A stretch of DNA of 64,000 nt from contig NZ_PHHA01000018.1 in NCBI RefSeq assembly GCF_002795425.1, forward strand, positions 1 through 64,000. Reading direction: 5' to 3'. The position numbers and the translations under genes are program-made. Origin of the DNA: Conservatibacter flavescens. GTDB taxonomy: Bacteria > Pseudomonadota > Gammaproteobacteria > Enterobacterales > Pasteurellaceae. Within the stretch, counting starts at the first letter, position 1, and the number at the start of each line of letters is the position of its first letter. The notes beneath the pieces are model-generated. The model searched no databases. It worked only from the letters and a program-made list of their open reading frames with translations, and was not told the DNA's origin. Positions 1-8,392 of this stretch are shown here, piece by piece.

Positions 1-49
1 GCCGATGGTAGTGTGGGGCTTCCCCATGTGAGAGTAGGTCACCGCCAGG
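1..49 (+). rRNA. rrf: 5S ribosomal RNA, 3' end (partial)
   Basis: The first ~49 bases are the 3' part of a 5S rRNA, nearly identical to the corresponding part of the complete copy at 103-215. The copies differ near the 3' end (accgccag here, actgccaa in the second). The 5' part and the 23S and 16S genes lie outside the window. Confidence 0.9.
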
Positions 50-102
50 TAGTATTTTATAAGCTTATTTAATAAAAGTGGGCTCATAAAATATCAAAAT
101 TT

Positions 103-215
103 TTGGCAGCAATAGTGCAGTGGACCCACCTGATTCCATGTCGAACTCAGAAGTGAAACGCTGTTACGCCGATGGTAGTGTGGGGCTTCCCCATGTGAGA
201 GTAGGTCACTGCCAA
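103..215 (+). rRNA. rrf: 5S ribosomal RNA, second copy
   Basis: This is a complete 5S rRNA whose conserved core (cgaactcagaagtgaaacg) matches the enterobacterial 5S. The terminal helix pairs ttggcag with ctgccaa. It lies ~54 bp after the preceding 5S, so this rRNA operon ends with two 5S genes, an arrangement also known from E. coli rrnD. It is followed by two tRNA genes and is probably co-transcribed with them. Confidence 0.95.
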
Positions 216-227
216 TTCAAATTTAGC

Positions 228-304
228 GGAGTGGTAGTTCAGCTGGTTAGAATACCTGCCTGTCACGCAGGGGGTCGCGGGTTCGAGTCCCGTCCATTCC
301 GCCA
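228..304 (+). tRNA. tRNA-Asp (anticodon GTC)
   Basis: This 77-nt cloverleaf is almost identical to E. coli tRNA-Asp. The anticodon loop ctgtcac carries GTC, the T arm ggttcgagtcc is intact, and CCA is encoded. It lies 12 bp after the 5S gene. Confidence 0.97.
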
Positions 305-313
305 ATCTTATTT

Positions 314-389
314 AGGGGCGTAGTTCAATTGGTAGAGCACCGGTCTCCAAAACCGGGTGTTGGGAGTTCGAGCCTCTCCGCCCCTGCCA
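314..389 (+). tRNA. tRNA-Trp (anticodon CCA)
   Basis: This 76-nt cloverleaf is almost identical to E. coli tRNA-Trp, with anticodon loop tctccaaa (CCA), acceptor stem aggggcg/cgcccct and encoded CCA end. It is the last gene of the rRNA/tRNA transcript. The next sequence, on the opposite strand, is an integrase remnant, so the tRNA may once have been an attachment site. Confidence 0.97.
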
Positions 390-404
390 TTTAGATAATC
401 CAAT

Positions 405-449
405 AAGCTGTAAGTTTATTTCCTAAAATCAATAACTTACGGCTTTTTT
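405..449 (+). terminator. Terminator of the rRNA-tRNA operon
   Basis: An imperfect stem pairs aagctgtaagtt (405-416) with aacttacggct (434-444) and is followed by a run of six T. It sits 16 bp after tRNA-Trp, as expected for the operon terminator. Confidence 0.75.
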
Positions 450-746
450 GTTGCCTGATATTTCTGTTATTGCCTCATTTTCTGCTACCAATCCAAACCG
501 ATTTATAGCAGAGTGTTCCCAAAACGTTCCCACATTTGCATAGTTTAGTAAGTGGCTAGCGTTTAAGTGGGTATAGCGTTTTTTACCATTTCTACAGTTT
601 CCTAGCCGCCTAACTCTTTTAATGCCATTAGGGTGTGCCGTTTTGAACGGTGCCAGCTTGCCCAGGTATGTCGTAAACCGTGTAACGCTTTCTCGTTTAT
701 TAAATAGGAAGTCTGCGATCAGTGCAGATATGCTGTTATGTTTCAT
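429..746 (-). pseudogene. Decayed phage-type tyrosine recombinase (integrase), C-terminal part
   Basis: On the minus strand, one frame (685-650) reads LHGLRHTWASWH, the HxxR active-site box of tyrosine recombinases. It continues through KELGG into an in-frame TAG at 604-602 where the family usually has Trp, then ETVEMVK. After a frameshift in an A/T homopolymer near 579-584, another frame reads KKRYTHLNASHLLNYAN, the box with the catalytic Tyr, then VGTFWEHS, a usual tail. The N-terminal half is missing and further stops lie upstream, so no functional protein can be made. The position beside tRNA-Trp fits a former integration site. The motif readings are direct; the link to a lost element is inference. 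Confidence 0.8.
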
Positions 747-819
747 GCTTGGCTAGGAAAGATAGCCCTAGCCTTGAAAGCTAGCTACATTTATCTTCCA
801 AATAAAATTAAATCCTGTC

Positions 820-1675
820 GATATTTGGTTTGATTCTTCTCAAGAAAAACAAACCTATCAAGAACTTGTTGTTAAATATTAAATGCTCGGTTAAAACTAT
901 TCAAAGATATATTGATAAAGCGCCTAAAGTAGTTTTAAAAACACCTATTTTAAATACTCTTAATATTATTATGGATACCATTTTCTTTGGGCGTGAATTT
1001 GGTGTTCTCGTGCTGATAGATAGCATAATCGAAAAGGTAATCTATCATCAAATTGTGAGGACAGAACGATATGAATACTATCAGCTTGCACTGAATTGAT
1101 TTAGAAAAAAGTCTTTTTATTCAATTGGTTAATTGTAACGATTGTAAGAGGTTATTGAAAGATCTATTTAATATTCCCACACAAATGTGCTTTTTTATAT
1201 GGTAGCTGTTGTGATGATAAAACTAAGAAAAAAGCATAAATCTGTGGCGGGAAATAAATTAAAAATCATCGTAAAAACATTAAAAGAGAGTTCAAAAAAT
1301 GAATTTCATTGCCGTTTATATCACTGGTATTTAAAATATCAAGATTTTTTAAACAAATGCTCAGATAAATGTAATGAAAGAAGTTGTTTTCCTTGTAAAC
1401 ATAAAAATATTAGAGGAGTCTTTAGCCAGTTTAAAATACTATGAAAAATATTTGTTTACCTTTGAAAAGTATGTGGACTTGAATATTGTAAGGATAACAA
1501 ATAGGTTGGAAGGATTATTTAGTGAACTAAAGCGAAAATTAAATAATCACAATAGATTAAATAAAAGTCGTAATGTTATGCTTGTAAAGGTTTTTTAATA
1601 AAAAGAGCAGTAGCTAATAATCCTGAAAAACAATTACTAGCTAGAAGTTGTCGTATAAGGAAAAAGAAGCAATAA
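820..1675 (+). pseudogene. Degenerate IS transposase (IS256-variant, Zn-binding type)
   Basis: Fragments in several frames make up one transposase. WFDSSQEKQTYQELV begins at 826. SVKTIQRYIDKAP and IIMDTIFFGREFGVLVL follow, with a probable first catalytic Asp. CNDCKRLLKDLFNIPTQMCFF comes next, then MVAVVMIKLRKKHKS, and finally TFEKYVDLN and ITNRLEGLFSELKRKLNNH with a probable catalytic Glu, ending in a Lys/Arg-rich tail at a TAA at 1673. At least three frameshifts or stops separate the parts, near 880, 1096-1130, 1185 and 1400. The family name is from memory of similar Pasteurellaceae transposases, and the IS ends were not resolved. Confidence 0.75.
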
Positions 1676-1885
1676 CAACCCATCCGTTTTGCGTACAGAT
1701 TGTTATTGTGTAATCTCCTATACCTAAATAGCCTTGTATCAGTAAAACATGGTAGCCACAATAATATGGCTACCATTTAGCTCCATCTAAATGTACCTTG
1801 GAATGCTGTTGTGCAATCCCTAGCATTGAACCTCTATAATTAAAATTTTAAGAGTTAAAAATAGAGGTCATCATCAGTTTGAGCG
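1676..1885. other. Intergenic region without a gene
   Basis: No credible coding sequence is visible. It holds an imperfect inverted motif (aataacaa at 1671-1678 and ttgttatt near 1699-1706) that may mark the right end of the decayed IS, and the hairpin at 1749-1776. Confidence 0.5.
1749..1776 (-). terminator. Hairpin, probable terminator downstream of the sxy pair
   Basis: A perfect 10-bp stem (atggtagcca/tggctaccat) with an 8-nt loop is followed on the minus strand by tgtttta. It lies ~110 bp beyond the last sxy gene and is the first strong hairpin downstream of it. Confidence 0.5.
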
Positions 1886-2542
1886 CTATTCTTGTGGTTC
1901 AATAGGAGGTAGCCCCGCTGCAATTAAAGCATGATTTAATGCGTTAAGTGCACTTTTCTTTTCCTGTTCTGTCAATAATTCGACGGGCTTGTTTTTTAGC
2001 GCGCCGACAAGAAGCCAAAATAATTTTTCTGTAACAGGAAAATCCTGTTTTTTTAGACGAACATACGCACCAGCAGCACCGACAGAACGCAGTGTGTTCA
2101 CGTCAGGAATATCTACTTTTGCTAATAATCGTTCATATTTTAATGAAAGATTAAGCATATCTCGTAATCTATTTCTCCTACTTAACTCTTCAATATTTCG
2201 TTTGTCTCTGAGTTCATCGATTGAAGCCATAAGAATGCGTTGGTATACATGGTGATTTTGTTTGATTGAATTTGGAAGGAGGTAATAATTTGGGACGATT
2301 ATTGGGGGATCTCCTTTGCTCCATTGTTCAGCACCGAGTGATTTTATATATCTAACTAGGCTATCTGACTCTGCTCGAATGTAAAACTGATCGGTTTTAT
2401 GATGATAAATGCCAAACATTAATGATTCGCTATAGAATAAACCGTAGCCTGAAAATAGTTTTTTAGCGGTGACTTTTCCTATTAGGGTAGTGAGATGTTT
2501 ACGAATAACTTCGGTATCTTGATTGGTTTTGTTCATTTGCAT
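1886..2542 (-). CDS. tfoX: TfoX/Sxy family competence regulator (copy 1)
   Basis: Sxy/TfoX is a coactivator that works with CRP at CRP-S promoters to switch on DNA uptake and competence genes in Pasteurellaceae. This 218-residue protein has the normal two-domain length of H. influenzae Sxy. The N-terminal TfoX domain (about 1-95) contains KLFSGYGLFYSESLMFGIY; the helical C-terminal domain (about 130-218) contains LLAKVDIPDVNTLRSVGA. I chose ATG at 2542, five bases after AAGGAG, rather than the GTG at 2548 that overlaps that Shine-Dalgarno. It lies 64 bp downstream of a close paralogue on the same strand and is probably co-transcribed with it. By eye about two thirds of residues are identical. 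Two full-length copies in tandem are unusual. Confidence 0.88.
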   Translation of the reverse strand: MQMNKTNQDTEVIRKHLTTLIGKVTAKKLFSGYGLFYSESLMFGIYHHKTDQFYIRAESDSLVRYIKSLGAEQWSKGDPPIIVPNYYLLPNSIKQNHHVYQRILMASIDELRDKRNIEELSRRNRLRDMLNLSLKYERLLAKVDIPDVNTLRSVGAAGAYVRLKKQDFPVTEKLFWLLVGALKNKPVELLTEQEKKSALNALNHALIAAGLPPIEPQE

Positions 2543-2606
2543 AATCACTCCTTATACAGCGGTTGTAACTTAGGTTTGTAAAATATAGACGTCGTGTTTA
2601 GCATGT

Positions 2607-3260
2607 TTATTTGCTTTCCTTAAATCGTATAGGTTTGAGCCCTTCTTTAATTAAAGCCTTATTTAACATATTTAAGGCTGCTTTCTTTTCATTTTCAGTT
2701 AATGCCTCGACAAGCTTATTTTTAAGCGCACCCACTAACACCCAAAAGAATTTTTTTGAAATTGGGAGCATTTTCTTTTTTAATCGGACATAGGTAGTAA
2801 TAGGGCCCACAGAACGGAATGTTTTGACATCAGGTATGCCAACTTTTGCTAATAATCGTTCATGTTTTAGGGAGAAGTTGACCATTTCTCGTAATCTATT
2901 TTTTCGATTCAGTTCTTCGAGCGTACGTTTCTCTTTAAGTTCACTAATAGAAGCAATAAGGACGCGTTGATAGAGATGGTGATTTTGTTTAATCGATTCG
3001 GGAACAGAGTAATAATATGAGATGGCTGATGTAGGTTCACCCTTTATCCATTGTTTAGCGCCTAGAGATTTAATGTATTTAACTAGGCTGTCAGATTCAG
3101 CTCGAATAAAAAGCCGGTCTGTATCACAGTGATAAATGCCAAACATCAAAGATTCACTGTGGTATAGGCCGTAGCCTAAAAACAGTTTTTTCGCGGTAAC
3201 TTTTCCGACCAGTGTGGTAAAAGTTTTACAAATTGATTCGATGTTTTTGTTCATTTGCAT
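2607..3260 (-). CDS. tfoX: TfoX/Sxy family competence regulator (copy 2, promoter-proximal)
   Basis: This 217-residue Sxy paralogue has the same two domains as its downstream neighbour: KLFLGYGLYHSESLMFGIY in the N-terminal half and LLAKVGIPDVKTFRSVGP in the C-terminal half. ATG at 3260, seven bases after AGGAG, is preferred to a TTG at 3281. Being first after the putative promoter, it should be transcribed with copy 1. A CRP-S-like site is centred ~96 bp upstream of the start codon, which suggests control by CRP and possibly by Sxy itself, as described for sxy genes in other gamma-proteobacteria. Whether both copies are active, or one has a new target range, cannot be told from sequence. Confidence 0.88.
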   Translation of the reverse strand: MQMNKNIESICKTFTTLVGKVTAKKLFLGYGLYHSESLMFGIYHCDTDRLFIRAESDSLVKYIKSLGAKQWIKGEPTSAISYYYSVPESIKQNHHLYQRVLIASISELKEKRTLEELNRKNRLREMVNFSLKHERLLAKVGIPDVKTFRSVGPITTYVRLKKKMLPISKKFFWVLVGALKNKLVEALTENEKKAALNMLNKALIKEGLKPIRFKESK

Positions 3261-3345
3261 AATAAAACTCCTCTGTTGCAAATCTGATAAAATTTATACC
3301 ATTGAAGTAAAGCTAAATAAAAATAAATCCATCAACTTATTTTGT

Positions 3346-3367
3346 TTTTGTGATCTTAGTCGCAAAT
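3346..3367 (-). promoter_or_regulatory. Putative CRP-S (CRP/Sxy) binding site upstream of the sxy pair
   Basis: The core TGTGATCTTAGTCGCA (3349-3364) has two CRP half sites, TGTGA and TGCGA (as TCGCA), spaced by 6 bp and flanked by A/T. The C in TGCGA is the hallmark of Sxy-dependent CRP-S sites. A -10-like TTTATT on the minus strand at 3326-3321 would put the site near -40. Confidence 0.6.
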
Positions 3368-3797
3368 TTTATCTTTTTTGTTATAAAAACAGCGATTATT
3401 TAGATTATTTATGTGAATAATCAGTAAATTTTTAAGAGAAAATTTGACCAAAAATGCAGCCAAGCGATGTGAAATGTCTAGTGATATGCATAGTGGTGAT
3501 GTGAATTTTCTTTTTACAAACACAAAGTGGCTTTATTTGGATAAAAATAGACAAAAAATGTGAAATTTGTTATTTTAGTGGCAAAATCTTCTATCTTTAT
3601 TTCAAAGAATTTAATAAAATTTATATAATTTGTTAAATTCATTTAGCAAACAAATTTATGCTGATTTTTGACCGCACTTTTTAGCTAAAAGTAAAAAAGA
3701 TGGAATGAAATAAGCGATACACAAATTTGGTATTTATCCGCGTTTAATCAGATGAGTGATTAAACTGAACTTTTAACTTAATAAAAAGGAAAAGCCC
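3368..3797. promoter_or_regulatory. Intergenic region with the probable aceE promoter and leader
   Basis: This ~430-bp AT-rich region separates the divergent sxy and aceE transcripts. A sigma70-like element TTCAAA-17 bp-TATAAT lies at 3601-3629 in the aceE direction. It also holds one USS (3671-3679) and a perfect 9-bp hairpin, gtttaatca/tgattaaac (3742-3765), in the leader just before the aceE ribosome-binding site. No pdhR gene or coding sequence is visible here. Confidence 0.5.
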
Positions 3798-6452
3798 ATG
3801 TCAGATATGGTTAAAAATGACGTAGATCCAATCGAAACAAATGATTGGCTATTGGCTATTGACTCTCTTATTCGTGAAGAGGGGACAGAAAGAGCGCAAT
3901 TTATTATTAAAGAATTAATGCAGCGCGCACGTAGCCAAGCGGTATCTTTGCCAACAGGAACAACAACTGACTATGTAAATACAATTCCCCCTTCTGCTCA
4001 GCCAGAATATCCAGGTAACTTAGATGTTGAAAATCGTATTACTTCTGCAATTCGTTGGAATGCGATTATGGCGGTATTACGTGGTCAGAAAAAAGATCTT
4101 GACTTAGGCGGTCACTTATCTACCTACCAATCTGCAGCAACAATGTATGAATTGTGCTTTAACCATTTTTTCAAAGCTGCAACGGATAAAAATGGCGGGG
4201 ATTTAGTATTCTTCCAAGGTCATGCTGCACCGGGTATTTACGCTCGTGCATTTGTTGAAGGACGTATTTCTGAAGAGCAAATGAATAATTTCCGTCAAGA
4301 AGCATTTGCTAATGGTCTTTCTTCTTATCCACACCCTAAACTTATGCCTGAATTTTGGCAATTTTCTACCGTCTCAATGGGATTGGGACCGGTTAATGCT
4401 ATCTACAATGCACGTTTCTTAAAATATTTGGATAATCGTGGCCTAAAAGACACGAAAGATCAAAAAGTTTATGCCTTTTTAGGTGATGGTGAAATGGATG
4501 AAATTGAGTCAAAAGGTGCATTGACTTTTGCTGCCCGTGAAGGCTTAGATAACTTAATTTTCGTCGTTTCTTGTAACTTACAACGCTTAGATGGCCCTGT
4601 TAATGGTAATGGTAAAATTGTTCAGGAGCTAGAAGGCCTGTTTAACGGTGCTGGTTGGGAAGTCATTAAAGTACTTTGGGGATCCGGTTGGGATAAATTA
4701 TTTGAGAAAGATACTTCTGGTAAATTAGCTCAGCTCATGATGGAAGTGGTTGATGGTGACTATTTGACCTTTAAATCAAAAGATGGTGCTTATATTCGTG
4801 AGCATTTCTTTGGTCGTTATCCTGAAACTGCGGCATTAGTTGCCGATATGACTGATGAGGAAATTTGGAAATTAAAACGCGGTGGACATGATACTAAGAA
4901 AATGTTTGCTGCCTTTACCAAAGCACAAAATGCGGGCAAACCGGTAGTATTGTTAATTCAATCAGTAAAAGGTTATAAAATTCCTGAAGCGGAAAGTAAA
5001 AATACTGCTCACCAATCGAAAAAAATGTCCTTAGAAAGTCTTAAAGGATTCCGTGATGGGTTTAAGTTGCCATTAACAGATGAGCAAGTGGAAAATTATG
5101 AATATATTACTTTTGCAGAAGATTCTGAAGAGTATAAATATTTACACGGCCGTCGCAATGCTTTAAATGGCTACTTACCAGCACGTTTACCGAATTTTAC
5201 TGTTGATTTTAAAGTGCCAGAGTTATCTGAGTTTTCTCAATTATTAGAAGAGCAAGCTCGTCCAATTTCAACTACAATGGCGTTTGTTCGTTTCTTGAAT
5301 ACATTGTTGAAAAATAAAGATATTGGTAAAAATATTGTGCCAATTTTGGCAGATGAAGCACGTACTTTTGGTATGGAAGGCTTATTCCGTCAAGTAGGGA
5401 TTTATAACCCTCATGGTCAACAGTATGTTCCATCAGATAAAGATCTTGTGGCTTATTACCGTGAGGCAACCGATGGACAAGTGTTACAAGAAGGCATTAA
5501 TGAGTTAGGCGCAACCGCTTCGTGGTTAGCTGCAGCAACGTCTTATTCTGTCAATAATGTACCAATGATCCCATTCTTTATCTATTACTCTATGTTTGGT
5601 TTCCAACGTGTAGGAGATATGATGTGGGCTGCGGGCGATCAATTAGCACGCGGTTTCATGATTGGTGGAACATCGGGCCGCACTACCTTGAATGGAGAAG
5701 GGTTACAACATGAAGACGGTCATAGCCATATTCAATCTTCAGTGATTCCGAATTGTATTTCTTATGATCCAGCTTATGCTTATGAAGTTGCAGTCATCAT
5801 GCAAGATGGTATTAACCGTATGTATGGTGAAAAACAAGAGAATGTCTTCTACTATATTACAACATTGAATGAAACTTATGATCAGCCAGCTATGCCAGTA
5901 GGCGCAGAAGAAGGTATTCGTAAAGGGCTTTATAAGTTTGAAACGGTTGGTAAAGGTGAAGCTGATATTCAATTATTGGGATCAGGTGCGATTTTCCGCC
6001 ATGTACGTGAGGCTGCACAAATTTTAGCTAATGATTATGGCCTAACAGTCGATGTATTTAGCGCTCCATCATTTACTGAGGTGGCGAGAGAAGGGGCAGA
6101 TGCTGTTCGTTGGAATATGTTACATCCGACAGAAACTCCACGTGTTCCTTATGCATCACAAGTATTGAATGATAAACCAACCGTAGCTGCAACAGATTAT
6201 ATGAAACTATATGCTGAGCAGATTCGTGCCTTTTTACCAACACAGCATTATCATGTACTTGGTACAGATGGATTTGGTGTATCAGATAGCCGTGAGAATT
6301 TACGTACATACTTTGAGGTCAATGCGCATTATGTGGTTATTGCTGCATTATCTGAATTGGCTAAACAAGGTAAAGTTGAGAAGAAAGTAATTGCTGAAGC
6401 GATTGCTAAATACGGTATTGACACAGATCGTGTAAATCCATTGTTCGCATAA
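3798..6452 (+). CDS. aceE: Pyruvate dehydrogenase E1 component, homodimeric type
   Basis: E1 of the pyruvate dehydrogenase complex decarboxylates pyruvate with thiamine diphosphate and transfers the acetyl group to the lipoyl groups of E2. The 884 residues match the length of E. coli AceE (887). The thiamine-diphosphate signature starts with GDGE at 229 and runs to the Asn in VVSCNLQ; the transketolase-like second half contains GRTTLNGEGLQHEDGHSH. The ATG follows AAAAAGGAAAAG. It is the first gene of aceE-aceF-lpd. No pdhR precedes it, so control probably differs from E. coli. A small hairpin separates it from aceF. Confidence 0.97.
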   Translation: MSDMVKNDVDPIETNDWLLAIDSLIREEGTERAQFIIKELMQRARSQAVSLPTGTTTDYVNTIPPSAQPEYPGNLDVENRITSAIRWNAIMAVLRGQKKDLDLGGHLSTYQSAATMYELCFNHFFKAATDKNGGDLVFFQGHAAPGIYARAFVEGRISEEQMNNFRQEAFANGLSSYPHPKLMPEFWQFSTVSMGLGPVNAIYNARFLKYLDNRGLKDTKDQKVYAFLGDGEMDEIESKGALTFAAREGLDNLIFVVSCNLQRLDGPVNGNGKIVQELEGLFNGAGWEVIKVLWGSGWDKLFEKDTSGKLAQLMMEVVDGDYLTFKSKDGAYIREHFFGRYPETAALVADMTDEEIWKLKRGGHDTKKMFAAFTKAQNAGKPVVLLIQSVKGYKIPEAESKNTAHQSKKMSLESLKGFRDGFKLPLTDEQVENYEYITFAEDSEEYKYLHGRRNALNGYLPARLPNFTVDFKVPELSEFSQLLEEQARPISTTMAFVRFLNTLLKNKDIGKNIVPILADEARTFGMEGLFRQVGIYNPHGQQYVPSDKDLVAYYREATDGQVLQEGINELGATASWLAAATSYSVNNVPMIPFFIYYSMFGFQRVGDMMWAAGDQLARGFMIGGTSGRTTLNGEGLQHEDGHSHIQSSVIPNCISYDPAYAYEVAVIMQDGINRMYGEKQENVFYYITTLNETYDQPAMPVGAEEGIRKGLYKFETVGKGEADIQLLGSGAIFRHVREAAQILANDYGLTVDVFSAPSFTEVAREGADAVRWNMLHPTETPRVPYASQVLNDKPTVAATDYMKLYAEQIRAFLPTQHYHVLGTDGFGVSDSRENLRTYFEVNAHYVVIAALSELAKQGKVEKKVIAEAIAKYGIDTDRVNPLFA

Positions 6453-6459
6453 TCTTATT

Positions 6460-6481
6460 AAGGGCGTTTAGTGACGCCCTT
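6460..6481 (+). other. aceE-aceF intercistronic hairpin
   Basis: Stem aagggcg/cgccctt with an 8-nt loop lies between the aceE stop and the aceF ribosome-binding site. There is no T-run, so it is more likely an mRNA processing or stability element than a terminator. Confidence 0.45.
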
Positions 6482-6504
6482 ATTGAAATTAAGAAGGTAA
6501 AAAT

Positions 6505-8385
6505 ATGTCAAAACAAATTCAAATCCCAGATATTGGTGGTGATGAAGTCACTGTGACAGAAGTTATGGTGAAAGTTGGTGATACGATTGAGGTTGATCAA
6601 AGTATTATCAATGTTGAAGGTGATAAGGCGTCAATGGAAGTGCCAGCACCAGAAGCGGGTGTCGTCAAAGAAATCTTAGTCAAAGTTGGTGATAAAGTGA
6701 CAACGGGTACACCGATGTTAGTATTAGACTCTGCTGGAGCGGCAGCTGAAGAAGCGCCAAAAGCAGAAGCATCATCAACATCAGCAGCGGCTAGCACAAG
6801 TTCAGCCATTGTCGAAATTCATGTTCCTGATATAGGAGGAGATGAGGTCAATGTCACCGAAATTATGGTGAAAGTAGGCGATAGTGTTGAAGCGGAACAA
6901 TCTATTATTAATGTAGAAGGTGATAAGGCTTCTATGGAAGTGCCTGCTCCACAAGCGGGTGTGGTAAAAGAAATTTTAATTAATGTAGGGGATAAAGTAT
7001 CAACCGGTTCATTAATTATGAAGTTTGAAATTGCAGGCGCTAGCGCCCCTGCTGCGACTGCTCAAACAGCTACTCCGGCTGAAGCGCCAGAGACAAGTGG
7101 TGGTGTTGTAGATGTGAATATACCTGATATTGGTGGCGATGAAGTAAACGTGACTGAAATCATGGTTGCAGTCGGTGACAGCATTGAAGAAGAACAATCA
7201 TTAATTACTGTTGAAGGCGATAAAGCCTCTATGGAAGTGCCAGCGCCGTTTGCGGGTAAAGTGGTTGAAATTTTAGTCAAATCAGGTGATAAAGTTGCGA
7301 CAGGAACGCTTATTATGCGTTTTGAAGTTGCGGGTAAAGCGCCTGCAGCTTCTCCAGCACAAGCGACAACATCTGCTCCAGCTAGTGCGGCACCTGCACC
7401 AGTGGCTAAAGCTGCGCCAGCAGGAAACCAGGCAGAGGTAACGTCGGCGACAACTTTTGCTCATGCTACGCCGGTGGTGCGTCGTTTAGCTCGTGAGTTT
7501 GGCGTAAATTTAGATAAAGTAAAAGGAACAGGTCGTAAGGGGCGTATTTTAAAAGAAGATGTTCAAGCTTACGTGAAAGCAGCCGTTAATGCGCTTGAAA
7601 GTGGTGCAACCGCTGGAACAGGCGCAGCGAATGGCGCTGGTTTAGGCTTGTTACCATGGCCAAAAGTTGATTTCAGCAAATTTGGTGAAATTGAAGAAGT
7701 TGAATTGAGCCGTATTAATAAGATTTCAGGTGCAAATTTACATCGTAACTGGGTAATGATTCCTCATGTGACACATTTTGATCGTGCGGATATTACTGAT
7801 TTAGAAGCGTTCCGTAAAGAGCAAAATGTCTTAGCAGAAAAACAAAAATTAGGTGTGAAAATTACACCGGTTGTGTTCATTATGAAAGCGGTAGCGAAAG
7901 CTTTAGAAGCATTCCCTCGTTTCAATAGCTCAATTACCGAAGATGCGCAACGTTTAATTTTGAAAAAGTACATCAATGTCGGTGTGGCTGTAGATACACC
8001 AAATGGATTGGTTGTGCCAGTGTTCAAAGATGTTAATAAGAAAGGTATTATTGAACTTTCTCGTGAACTAATGGAAGTCTCTAAGAAAGCACGTGAAGGC
8101 AAATTGACAGCAGCAGATATGCAAGGTGGTTGTTTTACCATTTCAAGTATCGGTGGTTTAGGTACAACCCATTTTGCTCCGATTGTTAATGCGCCGGAAG
8201 TTGCGATTTTGGGTGTATCAAAATCAGAAATGGCACCTGTGTGGAATGGTAAAGAATTTACTCCGCGTCTAATGTTGCCGGTTTCATTATCATTCGACCA
8301 TCGTGTTATTGATGGTGCAGATGGTGCGCGTTTCTTAACGTTCATCAATGGTGTATTAGGCGATTTACGTCGCTTAGTCATGTAA
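6505..8385 (+). CDS. aceF: Dihydrolipoyllysine acetyltransferase, pyruvate dehydrogenase E2
   Basis: E2 forms the core of the pyruvate dehydrogenase complex and transfers the acetyl group from its lipoyl arms to CoA. The 626-residue protein has three N-terminal lipoyl domains, each with [11 protein letters not shown]; the modified lysines are at about 41, 141 and 240. They are joined by Ala/Pro-rich linkers. A peripheral-subunit-binding domain lies at 319-357 ([14 protein letters not shown]). The catalytic domain runs from about 395 to the end, with the active-site SFDHRVIDG (His ~599). The three lipoyl units appear as ~300-bp imperfect tandem repeats in the DNA. Three lipoyl domains match E. 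coli. Confidence 0.97.
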   Translation: MSKQIQIPDIGGDEVTVTEVMVKVGDTIEVDQSIINVEGDKASMEVPAPEAGVVKEILVKVGDKVTTGTPMLVLDSAGAAAEEAPKAEASSTSAAASTSSAIVEIHVPDIGGDEVNVTEIMVKVGDSVEAEQSIINVEGDKASMEVPAPQAGVVKEILINVGDKVSTGSLIMKFEIAGASAPAATAQTATPAEAPETSGGVVDVNIPDIGGDEVNVTEIMVAVGDSIEEEQSLITVEGDKASMEVPAPFAGKVVEILVKSGDKVATGTLIMRFEVAGKAPAASPAQATTSAPASAAPAPVAKAAPAGNQAEVTSATTFAHATPVVRRLAREFGVNLDKVKGTGRKGRILKEDVQAYVKAAVNALESGATAGTGAANGAGLGLLPWPKVDFSKFGEIEEVELSRINKISGANLHRNWVMIPHVTHFDRADITDLEAFRKEQNVLAEKQKLGVKITPVVFIMKAVAKALEAFPRFNSSITEDAQRLILKKYINVGVAVDTPNGLVVPVFKDVNKKGIIELSRELMEVSKKAREGKLTAADMQGGCFTISSIGGLGTTHFAPIVNAPEVAILGVSKSEMAPVWNGKEFTPRLMLPVSLSFDHRVIDGADGARFLTFINGVLGDLRRLVM

Positions 8386-8392
8386 TCCTATC

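Noticed and set aside
120-323. Plus-strand open frame of 67 codons
   Set aside because: It lies entirely in 5S rRNA and tRNA-Asp, which explain the sequence.
6505-7320. Tandem repeats as a possible mobile or CRISPR-like array
   Set aside because: The repeats encode three lipoyl domains in one frame; no short spaced array exists anywhere in the window.
6597-7464. Several antisense frames over the lipoyl repeats
   Set aside because: They repeat with the lipoyl-domain DNA and are shadows of the conserved sense frame.
7764-8381. 205-codon antisense frame inside aceF
   Set aside because: It is the reverse complement of a strongly conserved catalytic domain, is rich in Ser/Thr/Pro from codon shadowing, and has no ribosome-binding site or recognisable motif.
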